Position numbers and translations under genes: made by a program. DNA of 25,922 nt, from the NCBI GenBank assembly GCA_964439015.1, contig CAYTMV010000031.1:1-25922 (forward strand), in the 5' to 3' direction. Shown here piece by piece: positions 1 to 6,768 of this stretch. The stretch's first letter is position 1; each line of letters opens with the position of its first letter. The notes under the pieces are model-generated. The model worked only from the letters and a program-made list of their open reading frames with translations, made no database searches and was not told the DNA's origin. Source of the DNA: Gemmobacter sp964439015. GTDB lineage: Bacteria > Pseudomonadota > Alphaproteobacteria > Rhodobacterales > Rhodobacteraceae.

Positions 1-1382
1 CTGCCAATTTCGTGGCGCTGGGCCTGCATGCCCTGCAACACCGCGGGCAAGAGGCCGGCGGGATCGTCACCTATGACCCCGACCACGGCTTCAACTCGGC
101 CCGCCGCTTCGGCTATGTGCGCGACAATTTCACCCGCGCCGATGTGATGGAAACCCTGCCCGGCAGCATCGGCATCGGCCATGTGCGCTATTCGACCGCC
201 GGCTCGAAGGGCGCGACCGCGATCCGCGACGTGCAGCCCTTCTTCGGCGAATTTTCGATGGGCGGCGCGGCGATTGCCCATAATGGCAACCTGACTAACG
301 CCGCCTCGCTGCGGCGCGAGCTGATCGAGCGCGGCTCGATCTTCCAGTCCTCGTCAGACAGCGAATGCATCATTCACCTGATGGCACGTTCGATCCAGAC
401 AAACATCTCCGAACGGATCAAGGATGCGCTGCGCCGGGTCGAGGGCGCCTTCTCGGTGGTTGCCATGACCCGCACCAAGCTGATCGGCGTGCGCGATGCC
501 CATGGCGTGCGACCGCTGGTGCTGGGCCGGATCGGCGATCAGGGCTGGTGCCTTGCGTCGGAAACCTGCGCATTGGACATTGTCGGTGCCGATTTCGTGC
601 GCGAGATCGAGCCGGGCGAAATGGTGGTGATCGAGGGCAACAAGGTGATCTCCACCCGCCCCTTCGCCACCGCCCCTTCGCGCTTCTGCATCTTCGAACA
701 GGTCTATTTCTCCCGGCCCGATTCGATCCTCGGCGGCCGCTCGGTCTATGAGACCCGCCGCCAGATCGGCGTGGAACTGGCGAAAGAGGCGCCGGTCGAT
801 GCCGATCTGGTCTGCCCGGTCCCGGACAGCGGCACGCCGGCCGCCATCGGCTTCAGCCAGCAATCCGGCATCCCCTATGCGATGGGCATCATCCGCAACC
901 AATACATGGGCCGGACCTTCATCGAACCCACCGACGCGATCCGCAACATGGGCGTGCGGCTGAAGCTGAACGTGAACCGCGCGCTGATCCAGGGCAAGCG
1001 GGTGATCCTCGTGGACGACTCGGTGGTGCGCGGCACGACCTCGCGCAAGATCAAGGACATGATCCTCGAGGCCGGCGCGGCCGAGGTGCATTTCCGCATC
1101 GCCTCCCCCCCCACCGCCTGGCCATGCTTCTACGGGGTGGACACGCCCGAACGCTCGAAATTGCTGGCGGCCACCATGTCCGAAGACGAGATGCGCGACT
1201 GGATCGGTGTCGACAGCCTGAAATTCATCACACTCGACGGCCTTTATCGCGCTGCTGGCCAGGCGAATGGTCGTGACAATGACCGCCCGCAATTCTGCGA
1301 CGCCTGCTTCTCGGGCGACTATCCGGTGGTGCCCGCAGACAAGATCGCCGAAGGCTTCGAGATGAAGGAACCGGCCGAGTGA
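1..1382 (+). CDS. purF: Amidophosphoribosyltransferase PurF, 3' part (N-terminus outside window)
   Basis: PurF makes 5-phosphoribosylamine from PRPP and glutamine, the first committed step of cytosolic purine synthesis. The frame is open from base 3 (Ala-Asn-Phe-Val...) and the family's N-terminal catalytic Cys would lie upstream, so the gene is cut by the window edge. The GTG at 12 is an internal Val, not the start. Visible are the glutaminase segment HALQHRGQEAGG, the HVRYST motif and the PRPP-binding loop VILVDDSVVRGTT (about 1003-1041). Counting from codon 12, Cys226, Cys372, Cys429 and Cys432 match the four cysteines that hold the 4Fe-4S cluster in Bacillus subtilis PurF, so this is the Fe-S type and not the cluster-free E. 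coli type. The family match is certain; presence of the cluster is inferred from the ligands. Confidence 0.97.
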   Translation, partial: ANFVALGLHALQHRGQEAGGIVTYDPDHGFNSARRFGYVRDNFTRADVMETLPGSIGIGHVRYSTAGSKGATAIRDVQPFFGEFSMGGAAIAHNGNLTNAASLRRELIERGSIFQSSSDSECIIHLMARSIQTNISERIKDALRRVEGAFSVVAMTRTKLIGVRDAHGVRPLVLGRIGDQGWCLASETCALDIVGADFVREIEPGEMVVIEGNKVISTRPFATAPSRFCIFEQVYFSRPDSILGGRSVYETRRQIGVELAKEAPVDADLVCPVPDSGTPAAIGFSQQSGIPYAMGIIRNQYMGRTFIEPTDAIRNMGVRLKLNVNRALIQGKRVILVDDSVVRGTTSRKIKDMILEAGAAEVHFRIASPPTAWPCFYGVDTPERSKLLAATMSEDEMRDWIGVDSLKFITLDGLYRAAGQANGRDNDRPQFCDACFSGDYPVVPADKIAEGFEMKEPAE

Positions 1383-1479
1383 TCCCCTTGGGCGGTCTCG
1401 CGATCGCCCCCACTGCGTCACGATGGCCCAGCCCCACAGGCTTGTGCTTTGACATCCCCGGCCTTACGCCCATCCTCAT

Positions 1480-1527
1480 CATGACCCAAATACCCTGCGG
1501 GGGTTCGGGGGTGCAAAACCCCCGTCC
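1480..1527 (+). repeat. Degenerate REP-like unit with GC hairpin between purF and the SDR gene
   Basis: The segment ATCATGACCCAAATACCCTG followed by a G-rich run resembles the ATCATTCAGG..AAATATCCCGGGGG units at 2210-2342 and 14917-15038. It ends in a hairpin with arms CGGGGG (1506-1511) and CCCCCG (1519-1524) and a 7-base loop. There is no T run, so it is not a canonical intrinsic terminator. It may protect or attenuate the purF transcript; this is inference. Confidence 0.5.
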
Positions 1528-1551
1528 GCAGCAAAAGACCGGAGCTACCCC

Positions 1552-2199
1552 ATGAGCCCCAAGATCGCCCTCGTCACCGGTGCCTCGCGCGGCCTCGGCT
1601 TTCACATCGCCGAACAGCTGGCGCTGGGCGGCTGGCAGGTTGTGGCCATCGCCCGCACCGTGGGCGGGCTCGAAGAGCTCGATGACCGGATCAAGGCATC
1701 TTCTGCCCCCGGTGCGTTGACGCTCGCGCCGATGGACATCACCAATGACGACGCGATGCGCCACCTCTGTGCCTCGATCCATGCGCGCTGGGGCAAGCTG
1801 GATCTCTGGGTTCATGCCGCGATCCACGCCGCCCCGCTCTCGCCCGCAGGCCATATCGATCTCAAGGATTGGGACAAATCGGTCGCCATCAATACGAGGG
1901 CCAGCGGCGTGCTGCTGGGATTTGTCGAGCCGCTGCTGGGCACCGAAGGCACGGCGCTGTTTTTCGACGACCCCCGCGCCGGCGAAAAGTTCTTTGGCGC
2001 CTATGGCGCGACCAAGTCCGCGCAGATCGCGCTCGCCCGCAGCTGGCAGGCGGAAACGGTCAAGACCGGACCGCGGGTGCTGATCGAAACGCCAGCCCCG
2101 ATGCCCACCGCCACCCGCGCCCGCTTTTTCCCGGGCGAGAGCCGGGGCCATCTGGCCGACATCGCGGCCGAGGCCCGGCGACTGGTGGCGCTGATCTGA
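1552..2199 (+). CDS. Divergent short-chain dehydrogenase/reductase (SDR) family protein
   Basis: A 215-residue Rossmann-fold protein of the SDR family. The nucleotide-binding TGASRGLG motif is at residues 9-16 and the YxxxK pair is Tyr151/Lys155 in AYGATKSA. It is shorter than typical SDRs (about 250). Where classical members have NNAG it reads HAAIHA, and where the catalytic Ser is expected, 11-13 residues before Tyr151, it reads FFDDPRAG. It may therefore be a poor oxidoreductase or use altered chemistry. The GAY-x-x-(S/T)-K context and the C-terminal arrangement recall the YciK branch, but I would not name it. The ATG has a short GGAG about 6 bases upstream. It lies 169 bases after purF on the same strand. 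Substrate unknown. Confidence 0.88.
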   Translation: MSPKIALVTGASRGLGFHIAEQLALGGWQVVAIARTVGGLEELDDRIKASSAPGALTLAPMDITNDDAMRHLCASIHARWGKLDLWVHAAIHAAPLSPAGHIDLKDWDKSVAINTRASGVLLGFVEPLLGTEGTALFFDDPRAGEKFFGAYGATKSAQIALARSWQAETVKTGPRVLIETPAPMPTATRARFFPGESRGHLADIAAEARRLVALI

Positions 2200-2209
2200 G
2201 CCCCCTGCA

Positions 2210-2342
2210 GCGGGGGGCGCTGCCCCCCAAGGCCTGCGGCCTTTCCCCCCGGGATATTTTTCCCTGAATGATGACAGAGCCTTGCATCACTCAGGCCGAA
2301 ATATCCCGGGGGAGTCCCGCAGGGACGGGGGCAGAGCCCCCT
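2210..2342. repeat. Paired REP-like inverted elements at a convergent gene junction
   Basis: Two units face each other between the stops of the SDR gene and the lyase gene. The left unit has a perfect 7-bp hairpin (GGGGGGC 2212-2218 / GCCCCCC 2222-2228) and a second perfect 6-bp hairpin (AAGGCC 2229-2234 / GGCCTT 2238-2243), then CCCGGGATATTTTTCCCTGA. The right unit reads ATCACTCAGG, AAATATCCCGGGGG, then a GGGGGCAGAGCCCC hairpin. The same architecture recurs at 14917-15038. The likely role is bidirectional transcription stop or mRNA end protection; the element family name is unknown to me. Confidence 0.75.
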
Positions 2343-2358
2343 CACCATGCACCCCGCG

Positions 2359-3474
2359 TCAGCCCGCCGTCAGGGCAATGTCGATCGCTTGCCACAACAC
2401 CTCGGCCGGTTCGATGCCGACAGACAGACGCAGGAACCCAGGCGCCACGGCATCGCCCCAGCGCGCCCGCCGTTCGGCCGAGCTGTGGGTGGCCCCGAAG
2501 CTCGTGGACTGCGCCAGATAGGGGCAGCGGGCCAGAAACGCCTCGGCGCGGGCGGCATCGGTCAGGGTCAACCCGATCAGAAAACCGCCATTCGCCATCT
2601 GCCGTCTTGCCGTGGCAAAGGACGGGTCGCCCGGCAGGCCGGGATAGCGCAAGCCGTGGACGGCTGGATGATCCCCCAGCCGTTCGGCCAGCATCTGCGC
2701 GGTGTCGCACATCCGCGCCAGCCGCAGCTCCAGGGTTTCAAGCCCGCGATGGGCCAGATAGACCTCGAACGGGCCGGGGATCGCGCCGGACAGCCGCCGC
2801 CAGTCCCGCACCCGCGCCATCACCCCGGCATCGCGCCCCGCGACATGGCCCATCAGCACATCGGCATGGCCCGCGGGGGCCTTGGTATCCGCTGCCACCA
2901 CAAGATCGGCGCCCAGATCCAGCGGCCGTTGCAGGATCGGCGTCATCGTGGTGTTGTCGACGATCACCCGCGCCCCGGCCGCCCTTGCCCTTGCGCTGGT
3001 TGTGGCCAGATCGACCACATCGAGCCCGGGATTGGAGGGGGTCTCCAGCCAGACCGCGGCGCAGCCTGACAGATCCGCACGGGCGATGTCGGAGGTCGCT
3101 ACCTGCACCACCTCGATCCCCAAGGGCGCCAGAAACCCCTCGGCCAGCGCGCGGGTGACGTAGTAGCCATCCGCTGGCACCATCAGCCGATCGCCCGCCG
3201 TCAGCACCGCCATCAGCGCAGCCGTGATCGCGGCCATGCCCGAGGGGAAAACACAACATTCGGCGTCTTCGAGGATTTCCAGCTGCGCCTCCAGTGCCGC
3301 CCAGCCGGGCTGGCCGTTGCGGCCATAGACATGGGGCGCATTGGCCCCCTCGGGCAGGTGGAAGGTGGCAGAGGTGACGATCGGCGGCGCCAACGGATCG
3401 CCGGGCGCCAACCGCTTCTTGCGGTGGTGCAACAGCTGCGCGGCACGGGCCTGCATGTCCGTCGGATCGGTCAT
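2359..3474 (-). CDS. PLP-dependent trans-sulfuration-family lyase (cystathionine beta/gamma-lyase-like)
   Basis: A 371-residue member of the Cys/Met metabolism PLP enzyme family (MetB/MetC/CGL, fold type I), expected in the cytosol. The probable Schiff-base lysine is Lys198 in AADTKAPAGHADVLMGH, matching the family's S-x-TKY-x-x-GH-(S/A)-D segment. LETPSNPGL (about 144-152) is the family's cofactor-contact loop, and Tyr50 lies in YGRNGQPGWAALE where the phosphate-binding Tyr-x-R usually occurs. The ATG overlaps the stop of the upstream dehydrogenase gene as ATGA (3471-3474), so translation is probably coupled. Whether it cleaves cystathionine, cysteine or another sulfur amino acid cannot be told; partnership with a beta-hydroxyacid dehydrogenase and a LysR regulator leaves a dedicated catabolic role open. 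Confidence 0.9.
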   Translation of the reverse strand: MTDPTDMQARAAQLLHHRKKRLAPGDPLAPPIVTSATFHLPEGANAPHVYGRNGQPGWAALEAQLEILEDAECCVFPSGMAAITAALMAVLTAGDRLMVPADGYYVTRALAEGFLAPLGIEVVQVATSDIARADLSGCAAVWLETPSNPGLDVVDLATTSARARAAGARVIVDNTTMTPILQRPLDLGADLVVAADTKAPAGHADVLMGHVAGRDAGVMARVRDWRRLSGAIPGPFEVYLAHRGLETLELRLARMCDTAQMLAERLGDHPAVHGLRYPGLPGDPSFATARRQMANGGFLIGLTLTDAARAEAFLARCPYLAQSTSFGATHSSAERRARWGDAVAPGFLRLSVGIEPAEVLWQAIDIALTAG

Positions 3475-4385
3475 GCGCCGCCATCCGGGCCGAGCCGCGC
3501 CGGAAACCCTTCGGCGCGCAGATCCGTGCCCAGCAGGTCTTCCAGCAGCTGCACGATCCGTGTCGATTGCGCGGACCCGCCATAGGCCGCCCTTCCGCGC
3601 AGGAAGGTCTGCTGCACCTGCGCCGCCAGATCCAGCGGCACGCCATATTCGCGGCCGAATCCCATCACGAAGCCCAGGTCCTTCAGCGCCAGATCCATGC
3701 TGAAACCCACATCATAGCTGCCGTTCAGGATCAGCTGCGCTTCGGTCTCATGAACGAAACTGGCGCCAGACGACGCCCCGATCGCCTGCCACACCGTGCG
3801 CAGGTCCAGACCGCCGCGCCGGGCCAGCATCAGCGCCTCGCCCTCGGCGACCAGATGGATGAAGGCCAGCATGTTGGTGATGACCTTGGTCAGGGACGCC
3901 GTGCCCAACGGTCCCATGTGGAAGATGCGGCTGCCAAAGGCCCGCAGCGCCGGCTGGTGCAGGGCGAAAAGCTCGGCCTCGCCGCCCACCATCACCGTCA
4001 TGTCGGCCTTGGCTGCGCGATGGACGCCACCCGTTACCGTCGCCTCCAGCATCCGCACCCCTGCATCCCGGGCCAGCTCGGCCATGCGCAGCACATCGTC
4101 CCGCCCCAGCGTCGAGTTTTCCACCCAGGTGGCCCCGGGCGGCAGCGCGATCAGCGCCTCGGCCAGCACCGCCTCGGAGGCCCCGGGATTGGGCAGGCAG
4201 GTGTAGAGGTGATCGACACGGGCGGCCAGATCGCTGACCGAGGTCGCGGGTTCGGCCCCAAGCGCCACCAGCCGCGCCACGGCCGCGGGGCGGCGGTCAT
4301 GGACCACCACCGCAAACCCGGCCCGCACCAGCGCGGCAGCCAGCTCGCCGCCCAGATTGCCCAAGCCCACATAGCCGATCCGCAT
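3471..4385 (-). CDS. NAD(P)-dependent beta-hydroxyacid dehydrogenase (3-hydroxyisobutyrate dehydrogenase family)
   Basis: A 304-residue protein starting at the ATG that opens MRIGYVGLGNLGG, where the Rossmann GxGxxG sits at residues 7-12 as usual for this family. The frame is open much further upstream, but that part is antisense to the divergent LysR gene and has no family resemblance. A GGGGGG run lies just before the ATG. The substrate motif is degenerate (ATVTGGVHRA near 116-124), and the catalytic lysine is Lys167 with Asn171 in LGTASLTKVITNM, the conserved KxxxN pair. It is first gene of an operon with the PLP lyase and divergent from the LysR gene at 4513. Possible substrates are 3-hydroxyisobutyrate, tartronate semialdehyde or other beta-hydroxyacids; none can be chosen. 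Confidence 0.9.
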   Translation of the reverse strand: MRIGYVGLGNLGGELAAALVRAGFAVVVHDRRPAAVARLVALGAEPATSVSDLAARVDHLYTCLPNPGASEAVLAEALIALPPGATWVENSTLGRDDVLRMAELARDAGVRMLEATVTGGVHRAAKADMTVMVGGEAELFALHQPALRAFGSRIFHMGPLGTASLTKVITNMLAFIHLVAEGEALMLARRGGLDLRTVWQAIGASSGASFVHETEAQLILNGSYDVGFSMDLALKDLGFVMGFGREYGVPLDLAAQVQQTFLRGRAAYGGSAQSTRIVQLLEDLLGTDLRAEGFPARLGPDGGA

Positions 4386-4484
4386 CTTTGCCCCCCGCAC
4401 CGCCTTTTCGTCGCGTGACGCAATCTTGCGCGCAAAACCGGGGAGCGGCAATCCGCTTGTGACTGGGCGGACGCCGGGATAGCA

Positions 4485-4499
4485 ATCGGAAAAGCCGAT
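4485..4499. promoter_or_regulatory. Candidate LysR-type operator (ATC-N9-GAT dyad)
   Basis: ATCGG-N5-CCGAT is a perfect 5-bp inverted repeat in the 127-base gap between the dehydrogenase operon and its divergent LysR gene. It fits the T-N11-A rule of LysR recognition boxes (T4486, A4498). It ends only 13 bases before the LysR ATG, suggesting autorepression. A second palindrome, TTGCGCGCAA, lies at 4426-4435 nearer the operon start. Function is inferred. Confidence 0.45.
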
Positions 4500-4512
4500 C
4501 AGGAGGCGCAGG

Positions 4513-5364
4513 ATGCAACCGGAACAGATCGAGACCTTTCTAGACCTTTGCCAGACCCGCAGCTTCAACCGCACGGCCGAGCGGCTGGGGGTGACGCAAT
4601 CGACCGTCTCGGGGCGGGTTGCGGCGCTGGAGGAGGCGCTGGCGGTGCGGCTGTTCGACCGGTCGCGCGCCGGCACCGCGCTGACGCCCGAGGGACGGCG
4701 CTTTGAGGCCCATGCCATCCGTCTCAGGCAGGAATGGCAAGAGGCGCGGCGGCGCATCCGCGTGCCGGCCCATGGCACCGAGGAGCTGCGGCTGGGGATC
4801 GAGGCCGATCTGGCGGCGCTGTTCACGGGCGAGTGGGTGGCGGCGGTGCGCCGGGCCTTTCCGCAGTTGGCCCTGGAGATCATGGCGCAAGACGCGCCGG
4901 CGCTTTGCGCCGGTTTGTTGGCGGGTGAGCTGGATTTTGCGTTGTGCTACAACCCTGCGCCCCACCCTGAGCTGACCATCGAGCCGCTGGGCGAGGTGGC
5001 GCTGTCGATGGTGTCGACGCTGGGCCCCGATCTGTCGGCACAGCGGCCCGACGCCTTCATTCTGGCAGCGATCAGCCCGGAGGTCGCGGCGGCACAGCGC
5101 CATGCCCTGCCCGATCTGGCCGCGACACCGCTGCGGGCCAACCTGTCCGGCGCCGTGGTGGCGATGCTGACCGGCATGGGCGGCGCGGCCTTCCTGCCTG
5201 CGCGGGCGGCTTCCCCCCTGCTGGAGAGCGGCGGCTTTGTCCGGGTGGCGGATGCGCCTGTCCTGCGCCAGCCGGTTCAGGCGGTCTGGCCCCGCCGCCA
5301 TGACGGGGCCGGGCTGCACCGCCGGCTGCTGAGGATCTCGCGGCGGTTGCTGGCGGGGGGCTGA
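4513..5364 (+). CDS. LysR family transcriptional regulator
   Basis: A 283-residue LysR regulator. The N-terminal winged helix-turn-helix (about residues 2-60) has the characteristic FNRTAERLGVTQSTVSGRV followed by LE-x-x-L-x-VRLFDR. The effector domain follows from about 90; the total is slightly shorter than the usual 290-310. An AGGAGG-like ribosome site at 4501-4506 fixes the start. It is divergent from the dehydrogenase/lyase operon, the standard place for a LysR regulator of those genes, and the ATC-N9-GAT dyad lies between. The inducer is unknown. Its stop is 9 bases from the stop of ntrX on the other strand, with both stops in a perfect inverted repeat. Confidence 0.93.
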   Translation: MQPEQIETFLDLCQTRSFNRTAERLGVTQSTVSGRVAALEEALAVRLFDRSRAGTALTPEGRRFEAHAIRLRQEWQEARRRIRVPAHGTEELRLGIEADLAALFTGEWVAAVRRAFPQLALEIMAQDAPALCAGLLAGELDFALCYNPAPHPELTIEPLGEVALSMVSTLGPDLSAQRPDAFILAAISPEVAAAQRHALPDLAATPLRANLSGAVVAMLTGMGGAAFLPARAASPLLESGGFVRVADAPVLRQPVQAVWPRRHDGAGLHRRLLRISRRLLAGG

Positions 5365-5380
5365 GGCTGACGTTCAGCCC
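5358..5380. other. Inverted repeat spanning two convergent stop codons
   Basis: GGGCTGA (5358-5364, LysR stop) and TCAGCCC (5374-5380, ntrX stop on the minus strand) are perfect 7-bp arms with a 9-base spacer. Both transcripts could form the hairpin at their ends. There is no T run on either side, so intrinsic termination is doubtful; it is at least a candidate 3'-end structure for both genes. Confidence 0.4.
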
Positions 5381-6768
5381 TCGGCCTCGTCATCCTCTCC
5401 CCGGCCGCGGCCGGTCACGACGCCCAGCGATTTCAGCTTGCGGTGCAGCGCGCTGCGCTCCATGCCCACAAAGGCTGCGGTGCGGCTGATATTGCCGCCA
5501 AAGCGGTTGATCTGGGTCAGCAGATATTCCTTCTCGAACAGCTCGCGCGCCTCGCGCAGCGGCAGGGTGGCGATGACGCCCGAGACGGTCAGTCCCGCGC
5601 CCCCCTCGCCACCATTGCCTTCGGCGCTGGGCAGCTCGCGCGCCTCGATCGGGCCGTTGCCTTCGCCCAGGATCAGCACCCGCTCGATCACATTGCGCAA
5701 CTGGCGCACGTTGCCGGGCCAGGCCATGGTCTGCAGCATCGCCTCGGCATCCTGGCTGAGTTCGCGCAGGGGCAGGCCCTGACTGCGGTGGAACATGTCG
5801 ATGAAATGCCGGGCCAGATCGGGGATATCCTCGCGCCGTTCCTCCAGCGAGGGCACCGGCACCGGCACCACGTTCAGCCGGTCATAGAGTTCCTGCCGGA
5901 AGCGGCCGGCGCTGATTTCGCTGCGCAGGTCGCGGGTGGTCGAGCTGATGACCCGCAGGTCCACGCGCACCTTGTCTGCCCCGCCCACCCGCAGGAACTG
6001 CTGCTCGGTCAGCACCCGCAGGATCTTGGACTGGGTGCCCAGCGGCATGTCTGCCACCTCGTCAAAGTAGACCATGCCGCCATGCGCCTGTTCCAGCAGG
6101 CCAGGCTCGATGCCACGCTCGGGCGTTTCGCGGCCAAACAGCACTTCCTCCATCCGCTCGGGCTCGATCGTGGCCGAGGTGACGGTGATGAAAGGGGCGC
6201 TGGCACGGTTGGAATGCTGGTGGATCCAGCGCGCCGCCATCTCCTTGCCCGATCCGGCAGGGCCGGACAGCATTACCCGGGCATTGGTCTTGGTGACCTT
6301 TTCCAGCGCAGCTTTCAGCGCCTTGAGGGCGGGCGAATTGCCCAGCATCTCGGAGGGCGTGCCATCGCGGCGCCTGAGATCGGCATTCTCGCGCCGCAGC
6401 CGCGAGGTCTCCATCGCCCGGCCCACCACCACCATCAACTGGTCGATGTTGAAGGGCTTTTCGATGAAGTCATAGGCGCCCTGCTTGATCGCCGCCACCG
6501 CGATCTCGATATTGCCGTGGCCCGAGATGATGACCACCGGGATATCGGGATTGTCACGCTTGACGTGTTTGAGGATGTCGATCCCATCCATGCGGCTGTC
6601 CTTCAGCCAGATGTCGAGGATCATCAGCGCCGGGGCCTCGGCGTTGATCTCGGCCAGACATTCATCGGCATTGGCGGCCAGCCGCACGGCAAAGCCCTCA
6701 TCGCGCAGGATGTCACCGATCAGCTCGCGGATATCGCGTTCGTCGTCAACGATCAGGATGCTGGTCAT
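5374..6768 (-). CDS. ntrX: Nitrogen/redox response regulator NtrX
   Basis: A 464-residue response regulator, partner of the NtrY kinase encoded directly upstream. The receiver domain (1-120) has acidic residues Asp8/Asp9, phosphoacceptor Asp52 and Lys104. The AAA+ domain has Walker A GPAGSGKE (169-176) and Walker B VYFDEVAD (233-240). The C-terminal Fis-type HTH ends in GMERSALHRKLKSLGV. Between Walker A and B the text reads FGRETPERGIEPGLLEQ where sigma54 activators have GAFTGA, so it is unlikely to work through sigma54; this agrees with other alphaproteobacterial NtrX proteins. The ATG overlaps the ntrY stop as ATGA (6765-6768). In many alphaproteobacteria trkA or hfq-hflX follow; here a convergent LysR gene lies directly beyond. 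Confidence 0.95.
   Translation of the reverse strand: MTSILIVDDERDIRELIGDILRDEGFAVRLAANADECLAEINAEAPALMILDIWLKDSRMDGIDILKHVKRDNPDIPVVIISGHGNIEIAVAAIKQGAYDFIEKPFNIDQLMVVVGRAMETSRLRRENADLRRRDGTPSEMLGNSPALKALKAALEKVTKTNARVMLSGPAGSGKEMAARWIHQHSNRASAPFITVTSATIEPERMEEVLFGRETPERGIEPGLLEQAHGGMVYFDEVADMPLGTQSKILRVLTEQQFLRVGGADKVRVDLRVISSTTRDLRSEISAGRFRQELYDRLNVVPVPVPSLEERREDIPDLARHFIDMFHRSQGLPLRELSQDAEAMLQTMAWPGNVRQLRNVIERVLILGEGNGPIEARELPSAEGNGGEGGAGLTVSGVIATLPLREARELFEKEYLLTQINRFGGNISRTAAFVGMERSALHRKLKSLGVVTGRGRGEDDEAEG

Noticed and set aside
354..1421. A minus-strand open frame of 355 codons opposite purF.
   Set aside because: Antisense shadow; low-complexity Gly/Ala/Arg/His text.
2268..3158. A plus-strand open frame opposite the PLP lyase starting inside the REP-like pair.
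   Set aside because: Pro/Arg/Ser-rich shadow and no ribosome site.
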